Source of the DNA: Nocardioides sp. R-C-SC26
Lineage (GTDB): Bacteria > Actinomycetota > Actinomycetes > Propionibacteriales > Nocardioidaceae
Direction of reading: 5' to 3'
DNA: 64,000 nt
Assembly (NCBI RefSeq): GCF_021246465.1
Contig: NZ_JAHRHK010000006.1
Span: 128,649-192,648, forward strand
In this document: in pieces, positions 26,301 to 33,781 of the stretch
How positions within the stretch are numbered: position 1 is the first letter of the stretch
How the letters are laid out: each line of letters begins with the position of its first letter
Notes under the pieces: generated by a model
Database searches by the model: none
Seen by the model: only the letters and a program-made list of their open reading frames with translations
Told to the model about the DNA's origin: nothing
Made by a program: the position numbers and the translations under genes

Positions 26301-27114
26301 GCAGCGTCGCCGCCGTCGCCTCGTCGATCTCGACCGTGACGGACTCGCGGTGCCATCCGGCCGCGAGCGGCCATGGACCACCCTCGGCCACGTCGAGCAC
26401 CGTGGGGAACCGGGGATGAGGGAGCTCGAAGCCGGCGTGGCCCGTCAGGTGCGCGCTCGTCCCGTCCGCGTCGTAGAGGTAGACCGCGACGAACGGCAGC
26501 GACGCAGGGTTGGTCGCAAGCCGTTCGCACGCCGCGCGCACGGCGTCGGCGGTCGTCGCGGCCACCCCGGTGCGCACTCCCAGGTCTCGCAGGGTCGTCA
26601 TCCGACGCTCGGCGATCACCTGGTCGGTGACCTCCGCGACGACGCAGAGCATCCCCGCGATCGTGCCGTCGTCGTCGGGCAGTGGGCTGTAGGAGAAGGT
26701 GTGATAGGTCTCCTCGGCGTAGCCGCTCCGCTCCAGGAAGAGCTTGAGCGCCTCGTCCCAGGTCGCCTCGCCGGCCTGCATGACCTGGTCGATGCGGGGC
26801 TCGATGTCGGCCCAGATCTCCGACCACACCTCGCTCGCGGGTCGGCCGAGGGCCCAGGGGTACTTGGTGCCGAGGGTGTCGCGACGGTAGGCGGAGTTGC
26901 AGAAGAACGTGAGCTCGGGACCCCACGCCATCCACATCGAGAACTTGCTCGTGAGCAGGATGCGGACGGCGTTGCCGAGGCTGAGCGACCACTCCTCGGG
27001 AGGACCGACCGGCGTCGCGTCCCAGTCGACGGCGAGCAGGTCGCGTCCCTCCTGACCGGCACCGGCGAGGAACTCGCGCATCGAGCCGCCGTGCGCGCGC
27101 TTCGGAGCGCTCAC
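23332..27114 (-). CDS. Multidomain hybrid sensor kinase with receiver, SpoIIE phosphatase and RsbW-like ATPase
   Basis: 1260 residues. Order of domains: PAS-like (about 12-165), GAF-like (170-330), HisKA with His361 in FLANVSHELRTP, HATPase (465-572, DTGTGIPE and GSGIGLALVHEL), receiver (628-745, phospho-acceptor Asp677 in MTDVMMP), PAS (about 770-890), SpoIIE-type PP2C phosphatase (about 900-1110, VGGDWYDV, GHLPVLV, YTDGLVERR) and a C-terminal RsbW-like HATPase (DDEHGRGMNIVEAI). It combines two-component input with partner-switching output for a sigma factor pathway. The GTG at 27114 overlaps the preceding stop (GTGA); an ATG at 27081 is an alternative. It overlaps the amidohydrolase gene's end by 14 bp. 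Confidence 0.9.
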   Translation of the reverse strand: MSAPKRAHGGSMREFLAGAGQEGRDLLAVDWDATPVGPPEEWSLSLGNAVRILLTSKFSMWMAWGPELTFFCNSAYRRDTLGTKYPWALGRPASEVWSEIWADIEPRIDQVMQAGEATWDEALKLFLERSGYAEETYHTFSYSPLPDDDGTIAGMLCVVAEVTDQVIAERRMTTLRDLGVRTGVAATTADAVRAACERLATNPASLPFVAVYLYDADGTSAHLTGHAGFELPHPRFPTVLDVAEGGPWPLAAGWHRESVTVEIDEATAATLPTGAWELPPRLVFVTPIAQPTEDHPYGVLVIGANRHRPFDDSYRDFIDLIAGHLSTGITDARAIEDQRRRADALAALDQAKTDFLANVSHELRTPLTLLLGPAEDALRDTHEPLTPRHRERLSVVTRNGQRMLQLVNTLLDYSRLEAGEDDARFVPTDVGRYTAELVSMFDSVAERVGLGLQIDCASAEAYLDHDHWSKVVLNLVSNAMKFTFEGHVSVQVAEREDHVELRVSDTGTGIPETELPHLFDRFHRVTGARSRSHEGSGIGLALVHELVTAHGGTVEVSSTLDVGTTFTVRVPRGRDHLPPQQVSETRPDHDAVAQRHEARVTTHVASWSETHGATHDDAAPSEDDALGRILVVDDNDDMRGYVAGLLRQEGYLVRTAADGIEALELLREDVPDLVMTDVMMPRLDGFGLVRAMQADPVLTVVPVVMLSARAGEEGTLEALDAGVDDYLVKPFSARELLARVRVNLALDRAARVRDVLERSRDQMDQAQRLASMGSWEIDLDDDTITASDQFMTMLELTEADLRERGTTRVITDVVHPDDVDRVLAILRAAQPGDRIAYETRAVLPSGAERLFSVRGDLSDGGRRVIRGSFQDITEQRATQERLIAAEAEHTAALRERDIADALQRALLPDHTVEIDRLEIATHYRAGTEGTQVGGDWYDVIDLGAGRAMLVIGDVMGRGVRAAAATGQLRAAVRAFASIDLPPTELLEQLDMLVQELREEQIVTCVVAVVDTGEQTVSYANAGHLPVLVVGPGGARRLTASGPPLGAGFFGVEPRTLAIEPGDTLALYTDGLVERRAHDLFADIDGLETLIVDHHQAGVDDLAQTVVSRLARDTVDDDVALLLVRVSPVPTGATSTLRLDHEDSAPARARDAVAEHLHECGAPASVIGDAVLAVSELVTNAVLHARPPITLRITCTPPTDDAAGQVLLEVLDRTLLRPRRQRPDDDDEHGRGMNIVEAISSSWGIHRLAQGKSVWCTFTWE

Positions 27115-27500
27115 GTCAGGTCCGTTCCGGCCGGCGCGGGCGGGTTCCCCTCGAGGTCGTCGAGCCGATCCACGATCGTGAAGACCCGGTTGAGGGCCGT
27201 CAGGTGCAGGAGTCGCGCGACCGGGGGGCTGGGGCTGAGCAGTGCCAGGCCTCCCCGGAACAGGCGTGCCTGGCGCTGCGCACCCACCAGGACGCCGAGA
27301 CCGGTGGAGTCCATGAACTCGACGCCGCTCAGGTCGATGACGACGTCGGGGCGCTCGGCACCCATGATCCCGCGGAGCGTGAGGCGGAAGGCGGCCGCCG
27401 ACGTGAGCTCGACCTCCCCGGTCACCCGGACGACGATGCGGCCGCCGACGTTCTCGACGTCGAAGGAGCACCGTCCGGGTGGCTCCGGCGTCTCGGTCAT
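27111..27500 (-). CDS. STAS-domain anti-sigma factor antagonist (RsbV-like)
   Basis: 129 residues. The STAS fold shows GEVELTSAAAF and VIDLSGVEFMDSTGLGVLV, where the serine of the DSTG sequence is the usual phosphorylation site. Dephosphorylated RsbV-type proteins bind the RsbW-like kinase and free the sigma factor. Its start is an ATG, and it overlaps by four bases with the hybrid kinase/phosphatase gene downstream on the same strand. That protein carries both the SpoIIE phosphatase and an RsbW-like ATPase, so the pair forms a compact partner-switch module. Confidence 0.9.
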   Translation of the reverse strand: MTETPEPPGRCSFDVENVGGRIVVRVTGEVELTSAAAFRLTLRGIMGAERPDVVIDLSGVEFMDSTGLGVLVGAQRQARLFRGGLALLSPSPPVARLLHLTALNRVFTIVDRLDDLEGNPPAPAGTDLT

Positions 27501-27626
27501 GGGCGGACCTTCTCAGACCGGGGCCGTCCGCGGATTCACCCGTTTCTACGGTGTCGAGCGATCCGCGCTCCTGCTCGGACCTCGGCGCCTCTCGCCACGA
27601 ACTGGAACACGTTCTAGGGTCTGCGC

Positions 27627-28796
27627 ATGGACGTCACTGTCGATGGAACCTGCGCGGGCGAGTTCGAGCCCCTGCGTGACCTTCTGGCCCGCAATCTCGC
27701 CGATGGCACGGACGCCGGCGCCGCCGTCGCGATCGTGCGAGACGGCGAGCTGGTCGCCGACATCTGGGGTGGAGAGGCGCGCCCCGGGGTGCCGTGGGAG
27801 CGCGACACGCTCGTGCAGGTCTGGTCGATCTCCAAGACGATGGCGGCCCTGACCGTGCTGACGTTGGCCTCGCGCGGTCAGATCGACCTCGACGCCCCGG
27901 CCGCGGAGTACTGGTCGGCCTTCGGCGTCGAGGGCAAGGGCGAGATCCCGGTGCGCCACCTGCTCGGGCACACCAGTGGCCTCCCGGGCTGGAGCGTGCC
28001 GGTCTCGGTGGACGACCTCATCGACCTCGAGCACACCGAGGCGCTGCTCGCCGCCGACGCGCCCTGGTACGAGCCCGGCAGCGCGCCGGCCTACCAGCTG
28101 ATCAACCACGGTCACCTGCTCGACGGCGTGGTGCGCGGTGCGACCGGGCGGCCGCTCGCCGAGATCTTCCACGAGGAGATCGCCGGACCGCTGACGGCCG
28201 GGCCGGGCGGCGAGAGCGGCGGCGACTTCTTCCTCGGTGTGCCCTCGGAGCGGCTCGGCGACGTCGCCGACCTGATCGCTCCGACCAGCTCCTCGATCGA
28301 CTTCGCGGCGCTGCCGCCCGACGCCTTCATCCTGCGCACGGTCGCGAACCCGCTGCTGACGGCGGACGTGTGCAACAGCGAGGCGTGGCGGCGCGACAAC
28401 GCCGTGGCCGGCGCGGGGGGCCACGCGAACGCGCGCGGCGTCGCGCGGATCCAGGCGGCCATCTCCCACCACGGGGAGGTCGGCGGCGTCCGTCTGGTCG
28501 ACGAGGCCACCGTCGCGCGGATCTTCGAGATCCAGAGCGAGGGCGTCGACCTGGTGCTGGGCGTCCCGATCGCCTACGGAATGGGCTACAGCGTGCCGAC
28601 GCCGTCCGCCCCCGCGATCCCGCAGGGGCGGGTGTGCTGGTGGACGGGCTACGGCGGCTCGATCGTCGTCAACGACCTCGACCGGCGCACGACCGTGGCG
28701 TTCACGCCTAACAAGCTGCACGACCACATGGTCAGCTCGCCCCGCACCGACGAGTACGTCCGCACCGCCTTCGCCTGCCTGGAGAACACCCGATGA
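27627..28796 (+). CDS. Serine beta-lactamase-like hydrolase/esterase
   Basis: 389 residues of the class C beta-lactamase/EstB fold. The SxxK motif is S67-I-S-K70 in QVWSISKTMAALT. LLGHTSGLPGW and PAYQLINHGHLLDGVV carry the second (Y-x-N-like) region. There is no signal peptide, so it is probably cytoplasmic and acts on esters rather than as an antibiotic-resistance enzyme. It overlaps the FMO gene by four bases (ATGA), suggesting a joint pathway such as Baeyer-Villiger oxidation followed by ester hydrolysis. Confidence 0.88.
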   Translation: MDVTVDGTCAGEFEPLRDLLARNLADGTDAGAAVAIVRDGELVADIWGGEARPGVPWERDTLVQVWSISKTMAALTVLTLASRGQIDLDAPAAEYWSAFGVEGKGEIPVRHLLGHTSGLPGWSVPVSVDDLIDLEHTEALLAADAPWYEPGSAPAYQLINHGHLLDGVVRGATGRPLAEIFHEEIAGPLTAGPGGESGGDFFLGVPSERLGDVADLIAPTSSSIDFAALPPDAFILRTVANPLLTADVCNSEAWRRDNAVAGAGGHANARGVARIQAAISHHGEVGGVRLVDEATVARIFEIQSEGVDLVLGVPIAYGMGYSVPTPSAPAIPQGRVCWWTGYGGSIVVNDLDRRTTVAFTPNKLHDHMVSSPRTDEYVRTAFACLENTR

Positions 28797-30160
28797 GCAC
28801 CCAGCACGCCACCCCGCACGTCGCGATCATCGGGGCGGGCTGCTCCGGCATCACGACCGCCAAGCGCCTCAAGGAGTACGGCGTCTCCTACGACCAGTTC
28901 GAGATGAGCGACGACGTCGGCGGCAACTGGTACTTCAAGAACCCCAACGGCCGCTCGGCCGTCTATGAGTCCCTGCACATCGACACCTCCACCCAGCGTC
29001 TGCAGTTCGAGGAGTTCCCGGCGCCCGCGGACTACCCCGACTTCCCGCACCACACGCTCATCCACGACTACTTCCGCTCCTACGTCGACCACTTCGGCCT
29101 GCGGGAGGCGATCGAGTTCAACACCGAGGTGACGCGTGCAGCGCGCATCGGTGGCGACGCCGGCGCGGGCTGGGAGCTCACGCTCTCGACCGGTGAGACG
29201 CGCACCTACACGGACCTGATCGTCGCCAACGGCCACCACTGGGCGCCCCGGATGCCGGACTACCCGGGCGAGTTCGACGGCGTCCTCATGCACGCGCACT
29301 CCTACGTCAGTCCTTTCGACCCCGTCGAGATCCGCGGCAAGCGCGTGATCGTCGTCGGGATGGGCAACTCGGCGATGGACATCGCCTCGGAGCTATCGAA
29401 CCGGTGGATGGCCGAGAAGCTCTACGTCTCGGCGCGACGTGGCGTCTGGGTGCTCCCGAAGTACCGCAACGGCGTCGCGGCCGACAAGGTGATGGCGCCA
29501 CCGGACATCCCCAAGGACGTCGCGCTGGCCGCCTCGCGTGAGTTGATCCGCAACCTGGTGGGCAACATGAGCAACTACGGGTTGCCCGAGCCCGACCACG
29601 AGCCGCTCTCGGCCCACCCCTCGGTCAGCGCGGACTTCCTCACCCGTGCCGGGTCCGGCGACATCCACATGCTCGCCGCCATCGAGCGGCTCGACGGCAG
29701 CACGGTCCACCTGGTCGACGGGACGTCGGTCGAGGCCGACGTCATCATCTGCGCGACGGGCTACGACATGAAGTTCCCCTTCTTCGAGGTCGACGAGAAC
29801 GGCGTCGGCGAGGCGGACCTGCACCCCGACAGCGAGCACCGCTACCCGCTGTTCAAGCGGATCATCAAGCCCGGCGTCGAGCACCTCTTCTATGCCGGGC
29901 TCGCGCAGAGCTCGCCCACGATCGTGAACCTGGCCGAGCAGCAGTCGAAGCTGATCGCGCAGCTGCTCACCGGGGAGTACACGCTGCCCGACGTCGCCGA
30001 GCAGCAGCGGATCATGGTCGCGGACGAGGCGGCGCACTTGGAGCAGTACTACGCCTCGCCGCGGCACACGATCCAGATCGACTTCGCCCGCTACTGCGTG
30101 GACCTGAACGCCGAGCTCGAGGCGGGTCGCGCACGGGCGAGCCTTGCGGCGACTTCCTGA
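28793..30160 (+). CDS. Flavin-containing monooxygenase (FMO/Baeyer-Villiger type)
   Basis: 455 residues. FAD-binding GAGCSG is at 14-19, the NADP-binding GMGNSAMD is in the middle, and the FMO-identifying motif FxGxxxHxxxY is met by FDGVLMHAHSY. ICATGY near residue 320 is the conserved flavoprotein segment. FMOs oxidise N, S or carbonyl groups with NADPH and oxygen. The translational coupling to an esterase-type hydrolase supports a ketone-to-ester-to-acid conversion, but the substrate is unknown. Confidence 0.92.
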   Translation: MSTQHATPHVAIIGAGCSGITTAKRLKEYGVSYDQFEMSDDVGGNWYFKNPNGRSAVYESLHIDTSTQRLQFEEFPAPADYPDFPHHTLIHDYFRSYVDHFGLREAIEFNTEVTRAARIGGDAGAGWELTLSTGETRTYTDLIVANGHHWAPRMPDYPGEFDGVLMHAHSYVSPFDPVEIRGKRVIVVGMGNSAMDIASELSNRWMAEKLYVSARRGVWVLPKYRNGVAADKVMAPPDIPKDVALAASRELIRNLVGNMSNYGLPEPDHEPLSAHPSVSADFLTRAGSGDIHMLAAIERLDGSTVHLVDGTSVEADVIICATGYDMKFPFFEVDENGVGEADLHPDSEHRYPLFKRIIKPGVEHLFYAGLAQSSPTIVNLAEQQSKLIAQLLTGEYTLPDVAEQQRIMVADEAAHLEQYYASPRHTIQIDFARYCVDLNAELEAGRARASLAATS

Positions 30161-30185
30161 AACATCGCCGACCGAGACTGGTGCC

Positions 30186-30827
30186 ATGGACGAGAACGCC
30201 GCCTGGGAGTTGATCGCGCGGGAGCGTCGCGCGTTCGCCGACGTCCTCGACGGGTTGGCACCGGAGGACTGGGAGACGCCGAGCCTGTGCGAGGGCTGGA
30301 GCGTGCAGGACGTCGTGGCGCACACGATGGTCGGGCCGACGGCGTCGGCGCGGGAGTTCCTCGCAGCCATGCTGCGTGCGCGCTTCCGGTTCGACGCCGC
30401 GAACCGCAGGCTCACGGCGTCTCGCCGTCCGCTCGGCCCCGATGGCGTGGTGGCGGTGCTGCGCGAGCACGCGGAGAGCCGCTTCACCCCGCCGACGCAC
30501 GACTGGCGCGCGCCGCTGACCGACCTGTTGGTGCACCGACTCGACGCGCTGGTGCCGTTGGACGTCGCGGCGCCGGCCTCGCTCGACGTCTGGCCGACCG
30601 TGCTGGAGTTCCTCGCCTCGCCCAAGGCGCTGCGCGGCTTCCTCACCGCGCCGTTGCCCGACCTGACCTTCGCCGCGACCGACGTCGAGTGGGGGAGCGG
30701 GACGGGTGCTCGCGTCGAGGCGCCGGCCGAGGTGCTGGCCCTGGCGATGACTCGGCGCCACACCAGCCGGCTCGACGAGCTGACCGGACCCGGAAGTCAG
30801 GTGCTCAGGACCTGGGCCGCCCGGTAG
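30186..30827 (+). CDS. DinB/mycothiol-dependent maleylpyruvate isomerase-like protein
   Basis: 213 residues. The N-terminal half has the DinB-like four-helix fold with the family motif SLCEGWSVQDVVAHTM, whose histidine is a probable metal ligand, plus HDWRAPLTDLLVHRLDAL. Actinobacterial members (TIGR03083 type) are often mycothiol-linked transferases or isomerases. The ATG at 30186 starts MDENAAWELIARERRAF; the upstream in-frame ATG at 30144 lies inside the FMO gene's end. Its stop overlaps the probable -10 of ssrA. Confidence 0.8.
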   Translation: MDENAAWELIARERRAFADVLDGLAPEDWETPSLCEGWSVQDVVAHTMVGPTASAREFLAAMLRARFRFDAANRRLTASRRPLGPDGVVAVLREHAESRFTPPTHDWRAPLTDLLVHRLDALVPLDVAAPASLDVWPTVLEFLASPKALRGFLTAPLPDLTFAATDVEWGSGTGARVEAPAEVLALAMTRRHTSRLDELTGPGSQVLRTWAAR

Positions 30828-30830
30828 ACT
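30825..30830 (+). promoter_or_regulatory. Possible -10 box of the ssrA promoter
   Basis: TAGACT lies 22 bases before the mature tmRNA 5' end and includes the stop codon of the preceding gene. TAGACT is a common -10 in stable-RNA promoters of actinobacteria. No clear -35 is visible. Confidence 0.35.
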
Positions 30831-30851
30831 CGGGATCGTCACAACTCAAGA

Positions 30852-31221
30852 GGGGCTGATCGGTTTCGACTTGGGACGTTAGTTCCAGGGGAAGCGGGTC
30901 GAGAAGCCAGCGTCATCTCGTAAACGATCGCTGGAAACCAATAACTGCCAACGCTAAGCGCAGTTCGTTCGCTCTCGCCGCCTGAGCGGTGATCGGACCG
31001 TCAGACCGGGCATCCGTCTCCGTCCCGGACCCTGGCGTCATCTAGGAGACTTGCTGGTCGACTGCCGTCGGGGTGGTTGATCGGGACTCAAACCCGACTG
31101 AGTCTGTCGGCGACGTGTCAGTGCGAGCGCCGGGACTGAGAAAACGCCTTCACTGACTGCACCCGGAGAAGACCTGGATCGACGCTCGAGGACCGGGGTT
31201 CGATTCCCCGCAGCTCCACCA
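30852..31221 (+). ncRNA. ssrA: Transfer-messenger RNA (tmRNA)
   Basis: The 5' end GGGGCUG pairs with CAGCUCC before the 3' ACCA (31218-31221). GGGGCTGATCGGTTTCGAC is the classic tmRNA opening, and GGTTCGATTCCCCGCAGCTCC is its T-arm and acceptor. The tag frame begins after ACTGCC-type resume context, at 30947, and reads ANAKRSSFALAA with stop TGA at 30983-30985. The molecule is about 370 nt, a normal length. It rescues stalled ribosomes with SmpB. The 3' end is mature with no sign of an integrated element. Confidence 0.97.
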
Positions 31222-31507
31222 CCACGAGGTCTTCGCACAGCGGCGACGACTTCTTCGCACAATGAGCCGGGCCGGCGGGGACGCCGGCTCCAGCCCTCTT
31301 GTGAGCGGCGCCTTCCTTCCGGGACGGCGCCGCTCCTGCTGTCGCCGTCGTCGAGCGCGAGCCAGTGGCTCGCGGTCGACTCTCGGCGCTTCTCCAATCT
31401 CGTGTCGGGTGGTGAAGGCGAGGCGGTGCTGTCACGTGCGACCGGCCCGCCCGCGCCCGTGAGGACGTCGAGCGGGCCGGGCGCGTGGGACAGCGGCGCC
31501 GGCTGCC
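31222..31507. terminator. ssrA: ssrA downstream region with stem-loop at 31303-31335
   Basis: GAGCGGCGCC (31303-31312) pairs perfectly with GGCGCCGCTC (31326-31335). A second weaker stem (GAGCCGG/CCGGCTC, 31264-31290) lies just upstream. Either can end the tmRNA transcript. The rest of the gap, up to the hsp20 stop, shows no gene. Confidence 0.65.
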
Positions 31508-31939
31508 TCATGAAGTGATGGCGGCATGCTCCCGGTCGTTGGCCAGGGTCTGGATCTGGATCTTGCGGGGCTTGGCCCTCTCCGCCAGCGGGACGACCAG
31601 GCGCAGCACGCCATCGGCGTACCGGGCCTCGATGCGCTCGAGGTCGAGGTTGTCGCCCAGAACGAGTTGGCGGCTGAAGTGACCCTTGGCACGTTCAGTG
31701 GCGAGCATCTCCCAGTCGCCGTTGCGAGCCACGCGTTCGGCCCGGACGGTCAGGACGTTGCGTTCGATGTCCAGGTCGATGCTGTCGCGCGCGACGCCGG
31801 GGAGATCGAACTCGAGCACGAAGGTGTCGTCCTCGCGCCAGGCGTCCATCGCCATGGCTGCAGGACGGTTGGTTGTGCCCAGCAGCTGCTGGGTGATCCG
31901 GTCGAAGTCGCGGAACGGGTCAGCGGTACGAAGAAGCAT
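31508..31939 (-). CDS. Hsp20/alpha-crystallin small heat-shock protein
   Basis: 143 residues. The alpha-crystallin domain starts at about residue 33 ([20 protein letters not shown]) with the DLPGV turn and continues to the conserved [20 protein letters not shown]. The C-terminal I-x-I/V motif (IQIQTL) that drives oligomer assembly is present. It is close to the actinobacterial Hsp18 type, which prevents aggregation of unfolded proteins. The gene is divergent from an HspR-like regulator, and its purine-rich ribosome site (AGGAGG on the minus strand) lies just before the start. Confidence 0.93.
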   Translation of the reverse strand: MLLRTADPFRDFDRITQQLLGTTNRPAAMAMDAWREDDTFVLEFDLPGVARDSIDLDIERNVLTVRAERVARNGDWEMLATERAKGHFSRQLVLGDNLDLERIEARYADGVLRLVVPLAERAKPRKIQIQTLANDREHAAITS

Positions 31940-32031
31940 GGTGTCCTCCTAGTCATGTCGAGTCGCCAGATCTCTTCTAGCGAGTGCAGATTTTATGTAG
32001 CATGGGAATCAACTCAGGGCAAGGGGAAGTG

Positions 32032-32349
32032 ATGAGCGATTCTCGAACTCCGCTGTACGCCATCTCGGTCGCGGCCGACCTGGCCGAGACCAGCATCCAG
32101 AATCTGCGTTCCTACGAACGGCACGGTCTCGTCGAGCCCGGCCGCACCGAAGGAGGAACGCGCCGCTACAGCGATCACGACGTGACGCAACTGCTGCACA
32201 TCCGCTCGCTGCTCGATCAGGGCCTGAACATCGCCGGCGTGCAGCGTGTCCTGCGCCTGGAAGCGGAGGTTGCCGGCCTGCGCGCTTCTCTCCTCCGCGA
32301 CGACGCCGGCCCGGCGGACAGCGCCTCGGGCGCACGAGACAGTCGCTAG
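32032..32349 (+). CDS. MerR-family regulator, HspR-like
   Basis: 105 residues. LYAISVAADLAETSIQNLRS is an HspR-type N terminus, followed by YERHGLVEPGRTEGGTRRYSD (MerR wing) and a helix LRLEAEVAGLRA. HspR represses heat-shock genes in actinobacteria by binding HAIR sequences. Position opposite hsp20, 93 bp apart, suggests that it controls that gene and itself. The start is the ATG at 32032 with GGGGAAG upstream. A perfect HAIR box (CTTGAGT-N7-ACTCAAG) is not present in the gap. Confidence 0.82.
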   Translation: MSDSRTPLYAISVAADLAETSIQNLRSYERHGLVEPGRTEGGTRRYSDHDVTQLLHIRSLLDQGLNIAGVQRVLRLEAEVAGLRASLLRDDAGPADSASGARDSR

Positions 32350-32444
32350 TCGAGGCACGTGTCGCACGGGAAGAGCGATCTATGTGACGAGATCGACGAG
32401 CTCGCCACCTTCGGTCATCGGTCTGCGAGGGCGGATCCGGGTCC

Positions 32445-32849
32445 GTGGTCGCTGATGTCTTCCCGGATTGGGCTGCCACGGTGCAGGAGCATGTCGGGGC
32501 CGCAACCACGCCCGGACGACGGGTGTGGGCCTACATCGAGGCGAACGTCGATCCGTTCGCCAGCTCCGAACAAGCTGTCGCCACCGCATTGGCACGGGTC
32601 GTCGACCCGAGCGTTCTGCGCGGGCCGATGAAGGAATTCCACGCCCAGCTCCAGGTGCCGCTGCGAGATGCGCTGACCGCGCTCGGGGAACCGGAGGTCG
32701 CGTCGATGGCCGAGATCATCGATGCGCTCGTTGTCCAGGCCGCCCGCTCCGACGGTGAACGCATCCTGTGCAGCGGCGGTCAGCTGCCGCGCGAGCAGGT
32801 GCTGGCCCGCCTGCGACGGCTCATCGGCGGGTACCTCGCACTGGACTGA
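32445..32849 (+). pseudogene. TetR-family regulator fragment lacking the DNA-binding domain
   Basis: The frame gives 134 residues that look like the ligand-binding C-terminal domain of a TetR protein (VADVFPDWAATVQEHVGAAT, SSEQAVATALARVVDPSVLR, MAEIIDALVVQAARSDGERI). No helix-turn-helix is found upstream in any frame: 32350-32444 does not encode the conserved TetR N terminus. So it is probably a decayed gene whose 5' end was deleted. A standalone ligand-binding protein is the less likely alternative. Confidence 0.6.
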
Positions 32850-32971
32850 CGTGGCGCACGTCGATCAGCCGCTGCTCCGATGCCCGCGCGCAGAACCGCG
32901 CCGAGGAGGACGCGAGGAAGATCGCTCGCGCCGCCGATCCGCGTTGCGCGACCGCCACGCATCAGGTCGTG

Positions 32972-33655
32972 TCAAACAGGCGGACGCGGTCGATCCGGCA
33001 CCACCCGCGCCACGAGCTCGTCGATGGCGGGCAGCGGGGCACGGCTGATCGCCGTCGCCTCCTCGACCGGGACGCCGAACATCCGGAGCAGGTCCTCGGT
33101 CACCTGATCGACCAGGGCCGCGTCGTCGCGGTCGGGGTGGTCGTGGATGGCCTGACCGAGGGCGAGCGCGGCACCTCCGACGACGAGGAGGGCCGAGTAC
33201 GGATCCGCCAGGGAGAACCGTCCGGTCTCGCAACCGTGCGTGATGTCGCGCAGCGCGCGAGGGCCGAGCCCCAGGTCCGAGGTGATCAGGGTGGTTCCTC
33301 GCGACAGGATCACCCGACTCAGTTGCGGCTCGACCCGATGGATGCGCCCGGTCAGGCGGAAGCTGTGCGCGAAGACCTCGGCAGGATCGTCGACGTCGTC
33401 GCTCCAGGCGTCCAGCACGACACCCTGCAGTTCCAGGGCCGCATCGACGGCCGCCCGGAAGAGATCGTCCTTGGTGTCGAAGTGGTTGTAGAAGGAACCC
33501 AATCCAACGTCGGCGAGCTCGGTGATCTCCAGTACGGCGACGCCGGTCCGGTCCTCGGCGAGCAGCTGTTGCGCTGCTCGGATCAGCGCTGCTCGTGTCT
33601 GGGCCCTGCGCCGCTCACCACGGCTGCGCGCCGCCGCCGCGACCGCGTCAGACAT
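32972..33655 (-). CDS. TetR-family regulator of the adjacent aromatic-degradation operon
   Basis: 227 residues from the ATG at 33655, with a GAGGAGG-type ribosome site upstream. The HTH region RAALIRAAQQLLAEDRTG, ITELADVGLGSFYNHFDTKD is standard for TetR, the last part (VGLGSFYNHF) being the recognition helix. The C-terminal domain binds an unknown effector, perhaps a pathway metabolite. The gene is divergent from the extradiol dioxygenase operon, and two near-identical palindromes lie between them (33703-33716 and 33746-33759). Confidence 0.88.
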   Translation of the reverse strand: MSDAVAAAARSRGERRRAQTRAALIRAAQQLLAEDRTGVAVLEITELADVGLGSFYNHFDTKDDLFRAAVDAALELQGVVLDAWSDDVDDPAEVFAHSFRLTGRIHRVEPQLSRVILSRGTTLITSDLGLGPRALRDITHGCETGRFSLADPYSALLVVGGAALALGQAIHDHPDRDDAALVDQVTEDLLRMFGVPVEEATAISRAPLPAIDELVARVVPDRPRPPV

Positions 33656-33702
33656 GCACTCCTCCTCGCGTCGACCGCAGCCTACTGCTCGGCCACCACA
33701 AC

Positions 33703-33759
33703 TGACGGTTTCGTCAAAGACGATTGACGCCCGAGGGATCGTAAGTGATGATTTCGTCA
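33703..33759. promoter_or_regulatory. Two TetR operator palindromes TGACGGTTTCGTCA / TGATGATTTCGTCA
   Basis: Site 1 is 33703-33716 and site 2 is 33746-33759; both have TGAYG-4 bp-CGTCA symmetry and are 43 bp apart, about four helical turns. They lie in the 126-bp gap between the divergent tetR and the dioxygenase gene, so the regulator could control both. Confidence 0.78.
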
Positions 33760-33781
33760 TTCACGATGACGAGGGCGAGAC

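Noticed and set aside
23833..27852. Very long open frame on the plus strand opposite the hybrid kinase
   Set aside because: It is the complement of a well-supported gene and has only low-complexity composition from GC-rich codons.
30852..31221. tmRNA 3' end as an attachment site of an integrated element
   Set aside because: No duplicated 3' end, no integrase and no foreign genes follow; the next genes are hsp20 and a regulator.
31940..32031. HAIR operator between hsp20 and the HspR-like gene
   Set aside because: CTTGAGT-N7-ACTCAAG is not present; only fragments such as CGAGTC and ACTCAG are found.
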